Assembly: GCA_949987565.1 (NCBI GenBank)
Contig: OX465102.1
Coordinates: forward strand, 7,862,512 to 7,926,511
DNA: 64,000 bases
Direction: 5' to 3'
Source of the DNA: Luidia sarsii
Lineage: Eukaryota > Echinodermata > Asteroidea > Paxillosida > Luidiidae
The notes beneath the pieces are model-generated. The model saw only the letters and a program-made list of their open reading frames with translations. It was not told where the DNA came from and did no database searches. Position 1 is the first letter of the stretch. Each line of letters begins with the position of its first letter. The position numbers and the translations under genes are program-made. Shown piece by piece: positions 1-10,315 of the stretch.

Positions 1-70
1 AACTCCGGCGTAGTGGTGTTGTGCAGGGCTACTGGAACTCCGGCGTAGTGGTGTTGTGCAGGGCTACTGG
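1..70. repeat. 35-bp direct tandem duplication
   Basis: Positions 1-35 and 36-70 are identical copies of a GC-rich 35-mer that begins AACTCCGGCG and ends GGGCTACTGG. The array may continue upstream of the window. A shorter phrase, GGCGACCCGGCCATG, also occurs twice nearby (about 110 and 199), so the GC-rich leader is internally repetitive. Confidence 0.9.
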
Positions 71-536
71 GCGTGGCACTTGTGTGTGCGGATGGTGGCG
101 GTCCTACGGCAGGCGACCCGGCCATGTGAAACCCGGTGCAGAGATCTCGGGCTGAAGAGCCACTCCAATCCCGGACAAACGTGGCAGTCCAAACGGTAGG
201 CGACCCGGCCATGAACCCGTCACTCCTGGTGAGGTTCGGCAGCGCCCACGCCCAACACGATACGGTAGGGCGGGGCTCGGGTCAAGCCCAATCCTGCTTG
301 CCGACTTGGCACGCTGTCGATGTCATAACCACGCTCCAGCAGACGGTGGTTTGGAATCCGACCCGAGATTGAATGCTCGGGTCTTATATAGGGCCTGGGC
401 CATGAATGGGGCATTCCTTTGCTCATTCAGTGTGCTCAGCGAGCCTTAGCGCTTTTGAAATACAAGCACTGAACGAGCTGCCCCTGTACCACAAACTGGG
501 CACGCAAACTCCAAGGGAACTTTGTACTCTTAACAG
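71..536 (+). promoter_or_regulatory. GC-rich promoter-like stretch with TATA box
   Basis: TTATATAG lies at 384-391, and an initiator-like TCATTCAG lies about 35 bp downstream (423-430). The GC-rich block differs in composition from the AT-rich DNA that follows. It could be the promoter of the tyrosine-recombinase gene that starts further right, or the U3/R part of an old LTR. No splice donor could be found linking it to the exon at 734, so the assignment is weak. Confidence 0.3.
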
Positions 537-685
537 TACGAAGCTGTATTAGGGGCATCGGTAAAAAATTTCAAAACTTCTATGTCGTACTATAAGTCAT
601 ATGTACGAGTTGTAAGTCGTACATATGACTTAGTTCTAGGAGTTGTTTTGAAATTTTTTGCTGATGTCCCTAATACAGCTTCGTA
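537..685. mobile_element. 149-bp MITE with 41-bp terminal inverted repeats
   Basis: Positions 537-577 and 645-685 are inverted copies of each other, 38 of 41 bases matching; the outer sequence reads TACGAAGCTGTATTAGGG. The outermost TA on each side fits a TA target duplication, as in Tc1/mariner-like MITEs. The loop holds a second palindrome (ATAAGTCATATGTACG and its complement). There is no coding capacity. It ends about 50 bp before the inferred splice acceptor of the next gene. Confidence 0.75.
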
Positions 686-733
686 TGTGTAACCCAAGAT
701 TAAATGTTTTCCTCATTACATTGTATGTTTCAG

Positions 734-3724
734 ATAGCAAATGTAATTTTTATTCTTGGTCTCAACAGCAAACAGGCAGTGCCAACTCATCACCCAACAC
801 AGACCTTGATGCCCAGAACAACATATCTCCATCCACCAGCATACTGAAGACCTTACCTGACAGAAGCCCACTGGAAACAGCCATTCAGCTTGATGAACCA
901 ACAAACCACGATGCCATTGAGACTGCTGTTTCTCCATCAATCTGCCTACCTCAAACCTTGCCTGGTAAAAGTCATTTTCAGACGGCCATTCAGTGTGATG
1001 AATCCCAAAATGGCGCGATGAGGAATGATGTTTCTCCACCAAGCTGCCGACCTCCAACTTTGCCACAAACCTTGCCTGACATAAGCCCACTGGAGACAGC
1101 CATTCAGCGTGATGAATACCAAAATGGCGCGATGAGGAATGATGTTTCTCCACCAAGCTGCCCACCTCCAACTTTGCCACACACCTTGCCTGACATAAGC
1201 CCACTGGAGAAAGCCATTCAGCGTGATGAATCCCAAAATGGTGCGATGAGGAATGATGTTTCTCCACCAAGCTGCCCACCTCCAACTTTGCCACAAACCT
1301 TGCCTGACATAAGCCCACTGGAGACGGCCATTCAGCGTGATGAATCCCAAAATGGCGCGATGAGGAATGATGTTTCTCCACCAAGCTGCCCACCTTCAAC
1401 TTTGCCACAAACCTTGCCTGACATAAGTCCACTGGAGACAGCCATTCAGGGTGAAGAATACGCTATGCATGATGCCAAGGGGACTGCTGTTTCTCCATCC
1501 AATAGCCCGATTCATACCTTTTCTCAAGCCCTTACTGACACAAACCCAGAGAAGACAGCCATTCAGTGTGATGAAGCTTCAGACCATCATTCCAAAAAGA
1601 CGTCTATTTCTCCATCTAACAGCCTCCATGTGCCTCATGCCTTGCCTCAAGCCATACCCAGTACTTACCCAATAGAGACAGCCATTCAGCGGAGTAGATT
1701 CATAGGTCTGCATAATCACAGTAAAGTAATTAGTCGTTTCTCACAGCTTCAGGTTTTGAATAATAGATTGCAAAGAAGCATCTCAGACTCTAGCGATCAG
1801 TCGAGTGACGAATCTGCCTTGGAGTCTGATTATGTACCTGAAACGGACAGCGAGTCATCTGATCAAGATTTTGGGCCTCCTTTGTCTAAAATGAAGAAGA
1901 AAGATAAAAATTGCCCAGGTCAAACCAAGTCAAGTTGCCTCAGGCAAAGCGGCAAGAGCACTGAAGATGCAACTACCTGCAAAAATGAAAACGTAGCAAA
2001 ATCAGTCTTTGACCAGTCAATCTCTGAGGCCTCCATAGCTGACTGTCAAATCCAGGACTTGCCACACAGTCCACCAAAGAAGAGTGCCCCCCAAAAGTAC
2101 CAAAAGCCCTCAAGCGTTTGCCCGTTCTGCCAAAAAAAATGTGGAGAGAAACATATAACAACAGTACACAAGCACGAGGAGAGGGTGAAAATGGCTCTAA
2201 AACTTCCAAAGCAAGAAAAATTTGCTGTTTTGGCCAGTTTCAAGAAAGAGGGAATACTTCTCACTAATCAACAACAAATGAAGGAAGAAAATCCTAAGTA
2301 TCAAAGAGAGCGACAAACCAAATCTGCCGATGAATTGACAGTCTGTGGTATCTGCAAGGGATTCTACTCAAGAAGGTTCTTCAAGCGTCATAAGAAGCTT
2401 TGTCAAGGTGATACTGCTTCATCAGCTTGTGCTGTACCAGTTTCCTTACTTTTGTCTGATGTATCTATCCAAAAAGACATCCCGGAATTCACCAAGGAAA
2501 TATTATCCAAATTTCATAGTGACGATATTGGTGAGATATGTAGAAAAGATGAAGTAATAACCAACATAGGAAGAAGATTGTGGACGAAAGAAAGAAGCAA
2601 GCAAGACAAGAGGTCTCAAGTCCGAAAATCTGTAATGGCTTCCATGCGCAGACTGGCCTCACTGTATATCATATTCAGGCAGCAGCATGAAATACATGGA
2701 AGGGGCGTCCTAAACAAAGGAAATGCTGGAGACATGTTTAACAGGCAACATTTCCAGGTGTTAGGTGATGCCATCATTGTATACACAACAGTTGAAGAAA
2801 GTGGAGACCTGAAATCTGGTTTGAAGTGCGGCCTCTATTATCTTATAAAGTTAGCATGTAAGGTAACAAAGGCAACTCATCTGGCCAATGGAGAAGATGA
2901 AGTTGCCAGTGAGATCGATAAGTTTCTTGAAGTCTTGGAGCTAAATCACAGCTTTCTTTTTGGAGACGCAACCTATGCGATTAACAAGCATCGACAAGAG
3001 AAGCTTAGGAAACCTGCTGCATTGCCCCTGGAAGATGATATGCAGAAATTACGCAAGTATACGATGGATCAAGTTGAGAGTATGTTGAATGACCAGTACA
3101 TTTTGTGGGATGCCCATAGCTTCAAAACGCTTCGCGACTTAACTGTATCCAGGTTGACACTCTTCAATGACAGACGTGGGGGTGAGCCCTGTAGACTGAA
3201 GGTTAATGAATGGTCGGAGGCAAAGGCAGGAGTTTGGATAGACAAACAAAAGGCAGATGCAGTTGACGATCCCCTACAAAAACACATGCTAGATAGTCTT
3301 AAAGTGACTTACCAAACAGGCAAGGGAAACAATCATCTTGTGCCAGTGTTGTTTCCAGAGGACACAATTGAAGCCATGGATCGTCTATGTAACCCTGAAG
3401 TAAGGTCAACAGCTGGCATACCTGATGACAACACATATGTCTTTGCATGTACACATAAATCATCATTCCATGTAACAGGCTGGCATGCTCTAAATAGCAT
3501 ATGCCATGGAGCTGGCATAAAAGATAAGGCTCAAATCAATGCAACAAAAAACAGACACCGAGTTAGCACCATGTATGCTGCATTTGACTTGCCTGAATCA
3601 AAGAGGGCCCTATTTTTCAAGCACATGGGCCACTCAGGACAGATAAATGAGGATATTTATCAGGCTCCTCTTGCGATCCAAGAAGTCACTCATGTCGGAA
3701 GTGTCCTCCATCACATCGACACTG
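734..3724 (+). CDS. Tyrosine-recombinase (Crypton-like) domain protein, main exon
   Basis: Long open exon. The acceptor TTGTATGTTTCAG ends at 733, and the donor CACTG/GTAGGG falls after 3724; both give phase 1. The upstream reading is open back to a TTG inside the MITE but offers no convincing start, so the first coding exon lies upstream or is missing. Order: proline-rich 38-residue repeats, an acidic Ser/Asp stretch, a basic region, Cys cluster CPFCQKKC, Cys/His cluster CGICKGFYSRRFFKRHKKLC, then a recombinase-like C-terminus. That part shows FNDRRGGE (first Arg box), NRHRVST (second Arg box), HMGHS and a following Tyr in INEDIYQAP, matching the R-R-H-Y core of tyrosine recombinases. Such proteins are widespread, mostly uncharacterised Crypton-derived genes in invertebrates. 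Whether this one cuts DNA is unknown. No internal stop or frameshift is visible. Confidence 0.75.
958..1457 (+). repeat. 114-bp coding tandem repeat
   Basis: About four near-identical 114-bp units (38 residues, containing GAMRNDVSPPSC and DISPLETAIQ) lie within the recombinase gene, flanked by diverged copies from about 840 to 1690. The period is a multiple of three, so copy-number change keeps the frame. The minus strand is also open through the array, which is a by-product of the repeat. Confidence 0.9.
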
Positions 3725-4663
3725 GTAGGGAAATTGTTCTTCTCTTTATCAATACATTCACTATTTATGCCTATGTCTGTTGCAGTCCTGCTTCAGATAA
3801 TTTTTCATAATGTTTTTTTCATTACAAATTTGGATGAAATTTCAAGCTGTTCATGGTGAAAGACAACGTAAGTTGGAAGATTTACGGCAGCACCATGTAA
3901 GGGAAAAATCTTTTGTGAGCCTGTGTGGTTCTGAAAGGACAGTTAGAACTTTACCGGAACCACAAGAACTCTAATGGAGTTCTAAAGGTTCTTTTCAGAA
4001 CCACACAGGCCCACAAAAGAGATATTCTCCTGACGTGCTGCTGCAGACTTTCCAACCTATGATTATAAATTCACTAGAAAGTACATTTGTACCTTGTAGT
4101 AACTAAGACCAATGACCAAAACTATTGCAAATTGTTTGCTGTGAATGAGACTTAAAATTCAAAATCAAGAAGTGGGCCTGGCGTTTTGTTCCTAGCAGAT
4201 TCTTAGTCATTTGGAGGTCGGCGGGAGATAATAAGGGTCAAAGTATCTTTCAGTGCCGAGGTCCAGGATTTGCTTTTTCCACAAAAGCACAAGTACACCA
4301 AGCCCAAATCGTCCGATTTCTCTTCCAAAAAGTCCTCAAATTGAGGGATGCATCCAGATACAGACGGAGGGAGAATCAGAGATTCAAGTAATACCAAATA
4401 TTACACACATTTGTGAAGAAGAGATATTTCACCTCGAAATGTTTGCGTCTGATTTGTGACAATCGAGTAAAAGCTTGTCGACAAGCTGTACTTAGACCCT
4501 TGTAATCAACCGCCAACCTCCAAATGTTAAAAAAGGCAATGTTTTGGTCCAAGTTACTCGGTCTAGCAGAATCTAGAGTTTGCTAGGACCCTGTAACAGA
4601 CCCTGTTACTATTGCCAGCAAGTTCAAGTTTTAAGGGCACTCATTTGCATTTTTATTTTAAAG
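3725..4663 (+). other. Intron 1 of the recombinase gene, containing a palindromic element
   Basis: This is the non-coding interval between the main exon and the next open segment. It contains the inverted-repeat element at 3839-4062. From 4063 to 4663 I see no gene, only AT-rich unique sequence ending in the acceptor-like TTTTTATTTTAAAG. A GGTCCAAGTTACTCGG word at 4548-4563 resembles the end of the MITE found at 36313. Confidence 0.45.
3839..4062. mobile_element. Palindromic element related to Penelope-like termini
   Basis: A long imperfect inverted repeat of about 100 bp per arm. Both arms carry the words GCAGCACCATG or its diverged form, CTTTTGTGAGCCTGTGTGG or its variant, and GGTTCT. The same words form the ends of the Penelope-like element at 7871-10315, and a sister copy sharing TTTCAAGCT.TTCATGGTG lies at 13662. 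It looks like a non-autonomous, termini-only derivative. Confidence 0.6.
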
Positions 4664-5039
4664 GTGGAAAGAAAAGCAGCCTGCCTTCAGCCAGTGAACA
4701 TTCAGTCAGTCAGTAGACAGTTGTCAGCATCCTCTTCTCCTACAATTACTAGTCAGCCATCGGTATCCAATCGGCTTTCGGCCAGAAGTCACCAGACATC
4801 TGCATCCACTCAGCCCTGTGCCAGCAGTCACACATCAGCATCCACTAAGCCTTCAGCCAGACACCAAATATTGGCATCCACTCAGCCTTCGGCCAGCAAT
4901 CCCCATGCATCAGCATCTACTCGACCTTCAGCCAGTCACCAGACATCGGTTTCCATTCGGCCTTCGGCCAGCAGTCACCAGTCAGAATCTAATTGTCCTT
5001 CACGGTCTTTACCCCTCGCTACTCAACGATCCAAAAGAG
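4664..5039 (+). CDS. Recombinase gene, exon 2 (Ser/His/Gln-rich repeats)
   Basis: Open segment encoding degenerate repeats around SASTQPSASSHQ. The donor AAAGAG/GTGTGTGC after 5039 is good and hands over in phase 1 to the next exon. The 5' edge is uncertain. The best acceptor (4662-4663) would enter in phase 0, whereas the previous exon ends in phase 1; weaker acceptors ending at 4679 or 4694 would fit the phase. Low-complexity content gives no function. Confidence 0.5.
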
Positions 5040-5452
5040 GTGTGTGCATTGAATCACATGCATGTGAAATTATTTTGACATATGTATGATGGCTGTAGAT
5101 GAAGCCTCATAAACTGTGATTGATATGTCAGGCATGAGTCGAGATTTATTGAGTAACATGAAACAGGGATGAGCATTTCTCCCAGCTGTATTTTCTGCAT
5201 TGAAGTATTCTTTATTTTGGCCGTGGATTTCCTTGATACTCTTGATTGCTTATTACAGAGGCAATCCCTTTAAAGTTTAGTAGTTTTCACAAAGAAGGCA
5301 ATTTCTCACTTGGCATTATCCTTAAAATTGCAAATTACATCTATATGGCTGTACTATCTTGCCTACTTTCAGGAGATTTTGCCAGTTAACAATCTTTGTT
5401 GGTTACTATTGGGTATACCTGTAAGAAGTACCTAAACTATTGTATTTTGCAG
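5040..5452 (+). other. Intron 2 of the recombinase gene
   Basis: AT-rich, stops in all frames, bounded by GTGTGTGC and TATTTTGCAG. Nothing else recognised. Confidence 0.45.
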
Positions 5453-5551
5453 GTCAAGGAAAGAAGCATGTTCCTGTCTGTTATGATACTGATAGTGAAC
5501 GTGAGAGTGACGACATGGAACCAGAGGCGACTCCTTGCAGTCCTAAGAAGG
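5453..5551 (+). CDS. Recombinase gene, exon 3 (short acidic linker)
   Basis: 99-bp exon with a strong acceptor (TTGTATTTTGCAG) and donor (AAGG/GTAAAT), entered and left in phase 1, so it is symmetric. It encodes an acidic linker with DTDSERESDDMEPEATPCSP. The reading frame joins the preceding and following exons without adjustment. Confidence 0.6.
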
Positions 5552-6049
5552 GTAAATTAAATGTACAAAGCAGAAACAATAGTCAGAGCCCTTATCCATG
5601 TCTGCATGGTTGTGACGGGAGTCTGAGTTCCATCGCACACCTGTGTACACCCGTTTAAAGGTGCAAACACGCCTGTTCACAGAATAGGATAGAGGCAAGG
5701 ATCGTATCTCTGCACAGGGGTGTATATTTGCTTTCACAAACAAAGACATATGGCTTTCACTTGTTTTGCTGGGGGTATTATGTGTAAGCTTTGTAAAATA
5801 TATTTAAAATTTGTGGTATTCTTTTCGAGTAAAATGGCAAATTCATATGCCTGTACACAAAACGTGGAAAAAAAATCACGGCCAAGCTATTTATTGGCTT
5901 GTATGAGCTAAATCTATATTTGTGTACGTGTTTGACAGACATGAAATCAGTATAAATCTGACCATTTTGGTCATAGTGAAAACTCCAGATAAAATGAGGA
6001 TTTCATCAATTTTGTTAGTTGGTAATGTTATTGCATTATTTCTTTGCAG
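5552..6049 (+). other. Intron 3 of the recombinase gene
   Basis: 498 bp, AT-rich, ends in TTATTTCTTTGCAG. No gene or repeat recognised. Confidence 0.5.
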
Positions 6050-6145
6050 CCCGGAACTACACAAAATGGAGCAAGGCTGAAGAAGCTTTGGTTGCTAAGC
6101 ATTTTAAGGATATAATTAAAGGGCATTCCTCCAAATCCATCCCAG
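6050..6145 (+). CDS. Recombinase gene, exon 4 (basic C-terminal module, first half)
   Basis: 96-bp symmetric phase-1 exon between TTCTTTGCAG and CCCAG/GTCAGT. It encodes YTKWSKAEEALVAKHFKDII, followed by a Lys-rich tail and GHSSKSIPG. This W-x-x-x-E-...-F arrangement ending in a P-G is the usual C-terminal module of Crypton-like recombinase-domain genes in invertebrates and fish, where it is followed by a W-x-x-V-x-x-x-V half in the last exon. Confidence 0.65.
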
Positions 6146-6566
6146 GTCAGTAATTTCTGTGTTGTATAAGGAACAATGTCTGTGTAAAACAGGCATTTAC
6201 AAATACTTCAGAGGATTCTCTTACTCCTGTTGACAGAAAAAAATCTTGAGGCCATTGTTTTGTGATGTGATGAGATGTCCCTTGTTATTTGCATTGTGTG
6301 AGTCTGGGTGTGATCCCTGGCTATTTCATGGACCAGGATTTATGGCTACTGACTAGCGCCCACACATGTTGGGAAATATTGACATCCCACTGGGGACGAT
6401 GCCGAGTGAGAGCGCTGAAATAGTTCAGCTGGTAGTGAGCTGGCAATTTATCCATAAGGCTCGGGTTCTTTACACATGTATTCAGCCAGTCTCCCCCTAT
6501 GAATTGTTTATGTAAAAGTCATTCTCCCGCTAACTCTAGGATTACGTCCTCTCACTCTTCATACAG
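6146..6566 (+). other. Intron 4 of the recombinase gene
   Basis: 421 bp bounded by GTCAGT and CTCTTCATACAG. No other feature seen. Confidence 0.5.
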
Positions 6567-6700
6567 GAAAACACGAAGTTCAAAGGTTTCTGGATGCTCA
6601 TCATTTCAAATTAACATGGGAAGCAGTCCGCAACAAAGTCATGAATGAACGGGTAAAATGGCGTCACTTAGTTGAAAAACGGGCGAACAGTTTCACTTGA
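6567..6700 (+). CDS. Recombinase gene, last exon
   Basis: Begins after CTCTTCATACAG in phase 1 and encodes KHEVQRFLDAHHFKLTWEAV, then RNKVMNERVKWRHL, ending at TGA 6698-6700. The K-x-E-x-x-x-F-L and L-T-W-x-x-V-x-x-x-V pattern completes the C-terminal module begun in exon 4. It ends only 20 bp before the TIR of the next transposon. No polyadenylation signal could be assigned. Confidence 0.65.
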
Positions 6701-6720
6701 ACCTTGTTAAGAGTTATATA

Positions 6721-7595
6721 AGTCGACTCCCGTTATAACGAGGTCCGCCGGACTTCAGCAATTCCCTCGTTATAACCGGAACCTCGTTATAACCGGAGCG
6801 CACTTATCCACATGTGTTATGCAGTGGCGATGTTGTACATGTACGTGTACTATGATGTGCACATGTTTCTGTGCTATATGCAATCATGTAGGGCACTTGT
6901 ATCATCTTATTTTGGTACATGTCTACAAATGCTGGTGAATAAAAGAAAGAAATAAACATAGAAAGTACAGAAAACATCGACGAGAAAAACCGTACCCATA
7001 CGTTACGCGTACAAATTGTGCCGAGTGACATTTCGTTTTGCTTTTCTTGAATTGGTCAAGAGAGGGCGCCCCATTATTAGGTTGTGTCCGAATGCATTGG
7101 CTACGGCTTTAAAATACACATGATTCTATGGGAGTCGTCAACAAGCGGCTGCAGCCACTTTCCATAGGGTTGCGTGTTACTTCTAGCCGCAGCCAATAGT
7201 ACTGAAGGAAACCGCGGGTGGATTAGTGACTGAGCGGACGCACTGAAGGAAACTGCAAAGGGGACCCGTGACTACGTGCCGTCGCGTCCTATTTTATATC
7301 GTCGGCGAGATGAAACAACATGGACGCGATCCCAGATTAAGCCTAAGGGTTGGTTTTTGACAAGCCGCGGGGCGTTCATTTCAAAAGAACTTGTTATAAA
7401 TGGGTCGAGAACAATGCCTTTGCTTGCGTTGAGTCGGCCAAAATGCTCGTTATAACCGGAGTCTCGTTATATCCGTGCTCGTTATATACGAATGTTTCCC
7501 CATACAAATGTGCACAGATTGATCGGGACTTTGAAAATGTGCTCGTTATAACCGAGTTCTCGTTATAACCGTGCTCGTTATAACGAGAGTCGACT
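6721..7595. mobile_element. Non-autonomous Tigger/pogo-like (Tc1/mariner) element
   Basis: Starts AGTCGACTCCCGTTATAACG at 6721 and ends with the inverted match (GTTATAACGAGAGTCGACT) at 7595, with TA on both flanks (6719-6720, 7596-7597). The palindromic core CGTTATAACG and its halves recur as subterminal repeats at both ends (6733-6798 and about 7443-7590), a pattern known from pogo/Tigger-type elements. No transposase is visible in the 875 bp. The family name is an inference from TIR style and TA duplication. Confidence 0.7.
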
Positions 7596-7870
7596 TACTA
7601 AGGGACTGTTATACACACATGGACTAAAGATGAAGTCACTAGTGCACATCTTTGCACCCTTAGGGACTGTGAGACCAAATACAATCCTACTGTTGACACC
7701 CACAGGCCGAATGAGACATAGATGTACACCAGTGACCTAATTTAGACGATCCATTTGCATTTTATAAGAAACCTCAAGCTATGAAAAGAACCTTTTTTCC
7801 GTTTACAAGTTGAAAACCCCATGTTTGCATCTTGAAACTCTTCATGGGTTTCTTTTCACTGTAACAGTTT
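7596..7870. other. Unassigned spacer between two transposons
   Basis: No gene or motif recognised. It contains a GGTTTCTTTTCAC stretch just before the Penelope-like terminus. Confidence 0.4.
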
Positions 7871-7979
7871 TAACTATGGAAGGTTTGCGGTAACACCATG
7901 TGGGCAACTTCTCTTTTGTGAGTGTGTGTGGTTCTGATGAGAACCGGGGTTCACTCGACGTTCCGAACAGTGTGCTCTG
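7871..7979. repeat. Penelope-like element, left terminal inverted repeat
   Basis: Starts TAACTATGGAAGG and runs through CTCTTTTGTGAG and the GGTTCT/AGAACC hairpin to GTGTGCTCTG. It pairs with 10207-10315. Confidence 0.85.
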
Positions 7980-8096
7980 TTCGTCTTCAGGAGGAAGAGT
8001 GCCGAACTCTGAGTGTGTGGGCCGTAAGTACTGATGGAGAGGATTCAGTGCAGTGGAAACTCGTTGATGCGGAACCACTTGGCGGGAGGTGGGATC

Positions 8097-10089
8097 CTAA
8101 TCTTGCGGGTTACTGTTGGTGGGTTCATTGGAGCGTGTCATTGTTGTCGTGGGTGTCATGGGGGGAGGACTGTGGACCGTGGGTATAGAGGACCCATTGG
8201 TCTGCATGGGGAGTAGGGGGCGCCAGATGTTGCTAATGTTGAAGCCGATGTCTTGGGGTACTGTGTTGTGCTTGTAGATCTCGATGGCTTCTCTGATGCG
8301 TCTTGGGTGCCATCTGTTGACAGGAACGATGAGTTCTGCGTCTTTCCAGTTGATGATGTGGTCCTTGGCATGTGAGTGTTTGACAATGGCAGATTTGTCA
8401 TAGTCTCCTCTACGTCCGTGGGCAATGTGTTCTTTGAGTCTGGTGGAGAGATCTCTGCCAGTCTCGCCGATGTACACCTGCCCACATTCACAGGGGATCC
8501 TATACACTCCAGCTTTGGTCTCGTGGTCTTGCTTGTCCTTGTGGGTCTGCAGGCTGGCTTGTAGTTTCTTGGTCGAAGAGTGGTACACCTTGATGTTGGC
8601 TTGATTGAGGATTCGTTGGATTTTGTGCGAAGTGCTTCCTATGTATGGGAGGTTGACTGTGGCCTTATAGTTGGGGGGTTGGCTTTGGGTAGAGGAGACC
8701 CGACAGCCGGAGTGTTCTTTGGTCTTGACTTGACGCTGATGGTATCCGTTGCGCTGGAGTGCCGTTGATATGTGCTGGAGTTCATCTTGCAGGTGTTCTT
8801 GGTCACAGATCTTGTACGCTCGTTGAACCGGGGTTCTGTTGACTGAGGACTTCACCCTGGGATGATGGAACGATGTGCTGTGGAAGTACCGGTCTGTGTG
8901 GGTGGGCTTGCGGTAGACGGAGTGCCCGAGGGTACCATCTGCCCGTCGGTGGACCTTGACGTCAAGGAAGGGAATGGAGTTGCCTTCCTCCTGTTCCATC
9001 GTGAACTTAATGCTGGGATGCAGGTCGTTCAGGTGATGGGGTCCATTGCAGCCAGATGATGAAGGTGTCGTCTACATAGCGAAGCCAAGTACTCGGACGA
9101 TGATCTGCAAAGAGTAGTGCCGTGGACTCGAAGTCCTCCATGAACATGTCAGCTAGGACCGGGGATAGAGGAGATCCCATGGAGGCCCCAGCCGACTGTT
9201 CGAAGAACTTGTCTCTCCATCTGAAGCTGGACGACGAGACGCAGGTTAGCAACAGGTCATGGATTTGGTCGGGGGAGAGGGCTGTGCGCTCACGGAGAGT
9301 GGGGTCATTTTGTAGACGTTCTTTGGCAATAAGGCATGCCTCGCCTGTGGGGACGTTGGTGAAGAGGGAGACGACATCAAAGCTGACCATGATATCGCTG
9401 GGCTGTAGATTGAGGTTCTGAATGTGTTGGACGAATTGGTCTGAGTTGGTCACATGATGAGGGGTGTTACCCACCAAGGGTTGGAGAATTTTTGTGAGAT
9501 GCTTCGCAGTGTTGTAAGTGGGGCCTCCTCGTGAGGCTACAATGGGACGGAGGGGAATGTTAGGCTTGTGGATCTTGGGCTGGCCAAAGAACCGGGGGCA
9601 AGTGGAGCTAGAGGGTCTCAGTTGTCTGTACAACGGGAGAGAGATAGCCTCAGAACGCTGGAGAGCCAATAGTTTGCTGGCAATTTTACGCTCAATGGCT
9701 GGTGTGGGGTCCTTCCGGAGGGGACGGTAGGTGGGGGTGGAGAGAATGTCTGTGACCTTCCTATTGTAATCGACCTTGTCCATGACTACTGTTGCGTTAC
9801 CTTTGTATGCCGGCAGGATGTGGATCGACTGGTCTTGGCGTATGTTCTTGATTGCAGCGAGATCTTGTCTTGAGATGTTGGTCTTGGGTGTCTTGGCTTG
9901 CTTGAGGGCTTGGTAGAGCTGGATGCGGACGTCATCTGCTGCAGTTTTGCTGAGATGTGATAGGGCTGGTTCCGTTGATTGGATGATGTCCTCAACCGGG
10001 ATCGTCTTCGGCGGGAGGGCAAAGTTCATGCCTAGGGAAAGGACTTTGCTCTCGGTGCTTGTGAGCGATCTCTGGCTAAGGTTCACCAC
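8097..10089 (-). pseudogene. Penelope-like reverse transcriptase / GIY-YIG endonuclease, frameshifted
   Basis: Target-primed retrotransposition protein. The segment 10089-9007 holds the RT: IHKPNIPLRPIVAS, SFDVVSLFTNVP, GSPLSPVLADMFME and LRYVDDTF, i.e. a YVDD catalytic box. The segment 8999-8097 continues with FLDVKVHRR and SVYRKPTHTDRYFH, a Cys-flanked GIY-YIG nuclease (GVYRIPCECGQVYIGETGRD, then R and EH), and a C-terminal tail. The two parts lie in different frames, separated by a single-base shift near 9050, so this copy is probably inactive. The remainder reads openly with no other stop, suggesting recent decay. The N-terminal start near 10089 is the first Met, and an upstream extension is possible. 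Confidence 0.85.
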
Positions 10090-10206
10090 TGTGTTCTTGT
10101 TGAAGGCTTGCTGAGAGCGGAGATGGGGCTTGGGGCTGTGCGTACGTAAGGATGTGGAAGATCCTATTGTACGGCTTGGGGGGTTGAAAAAGGAGATATA
10201 GAGGAT

Positions 10207-10315
10207 CAGAGCACACTGTTCGGAACGTCGTGTGAACCCCGGTTCTCATCAGAACCACACACGCTCACAAAAGAGAAGTTGCCCACATGGTGTTACCGCC
10301 AACCTTCCATAGTTA
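10207..10315. repeat. Penelope-like element, right terminal inverted repeat
   Basis: Reverse complement of 7871-7979 with three substitutions; it ends CCTTCCATAGTTA. Confidence 0.85.

Larger units (their letters stand above)
7871..10315 (-). mobile_element. Penelope-like retroelement with 109-bp terminal inverted repeats
   Basis: The coding strand is minus. The element encodes an RT with YVDD and a GIY-YIG nuclease. Positions 7871-7979 and 10207-10315 are inverted copies with 3 mismatches in 109 bp. Each arm contains the hairpin GGTTCT-GATG-AGAACC. Penelope-like elements usually carry direct or partly inverted pseudo-LTRs, so clean terminal inverted repeats are noteworthy. No convincing target duplication was found. 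Copies of the termini occur elsewhere in the window. Confidence 0.8.

Noticed and set aside
8020..8075. Hammerhead ribozyme in the Penelope-like terminus
   Set aside because: CTGATGG and GGAAAC occur in order, and CTGATGAG occurs at 7934, but the CUGAUGA core and a paired GAAA with a UH cleavage site could not be assembled in one fold. A covariance-model search would decide.
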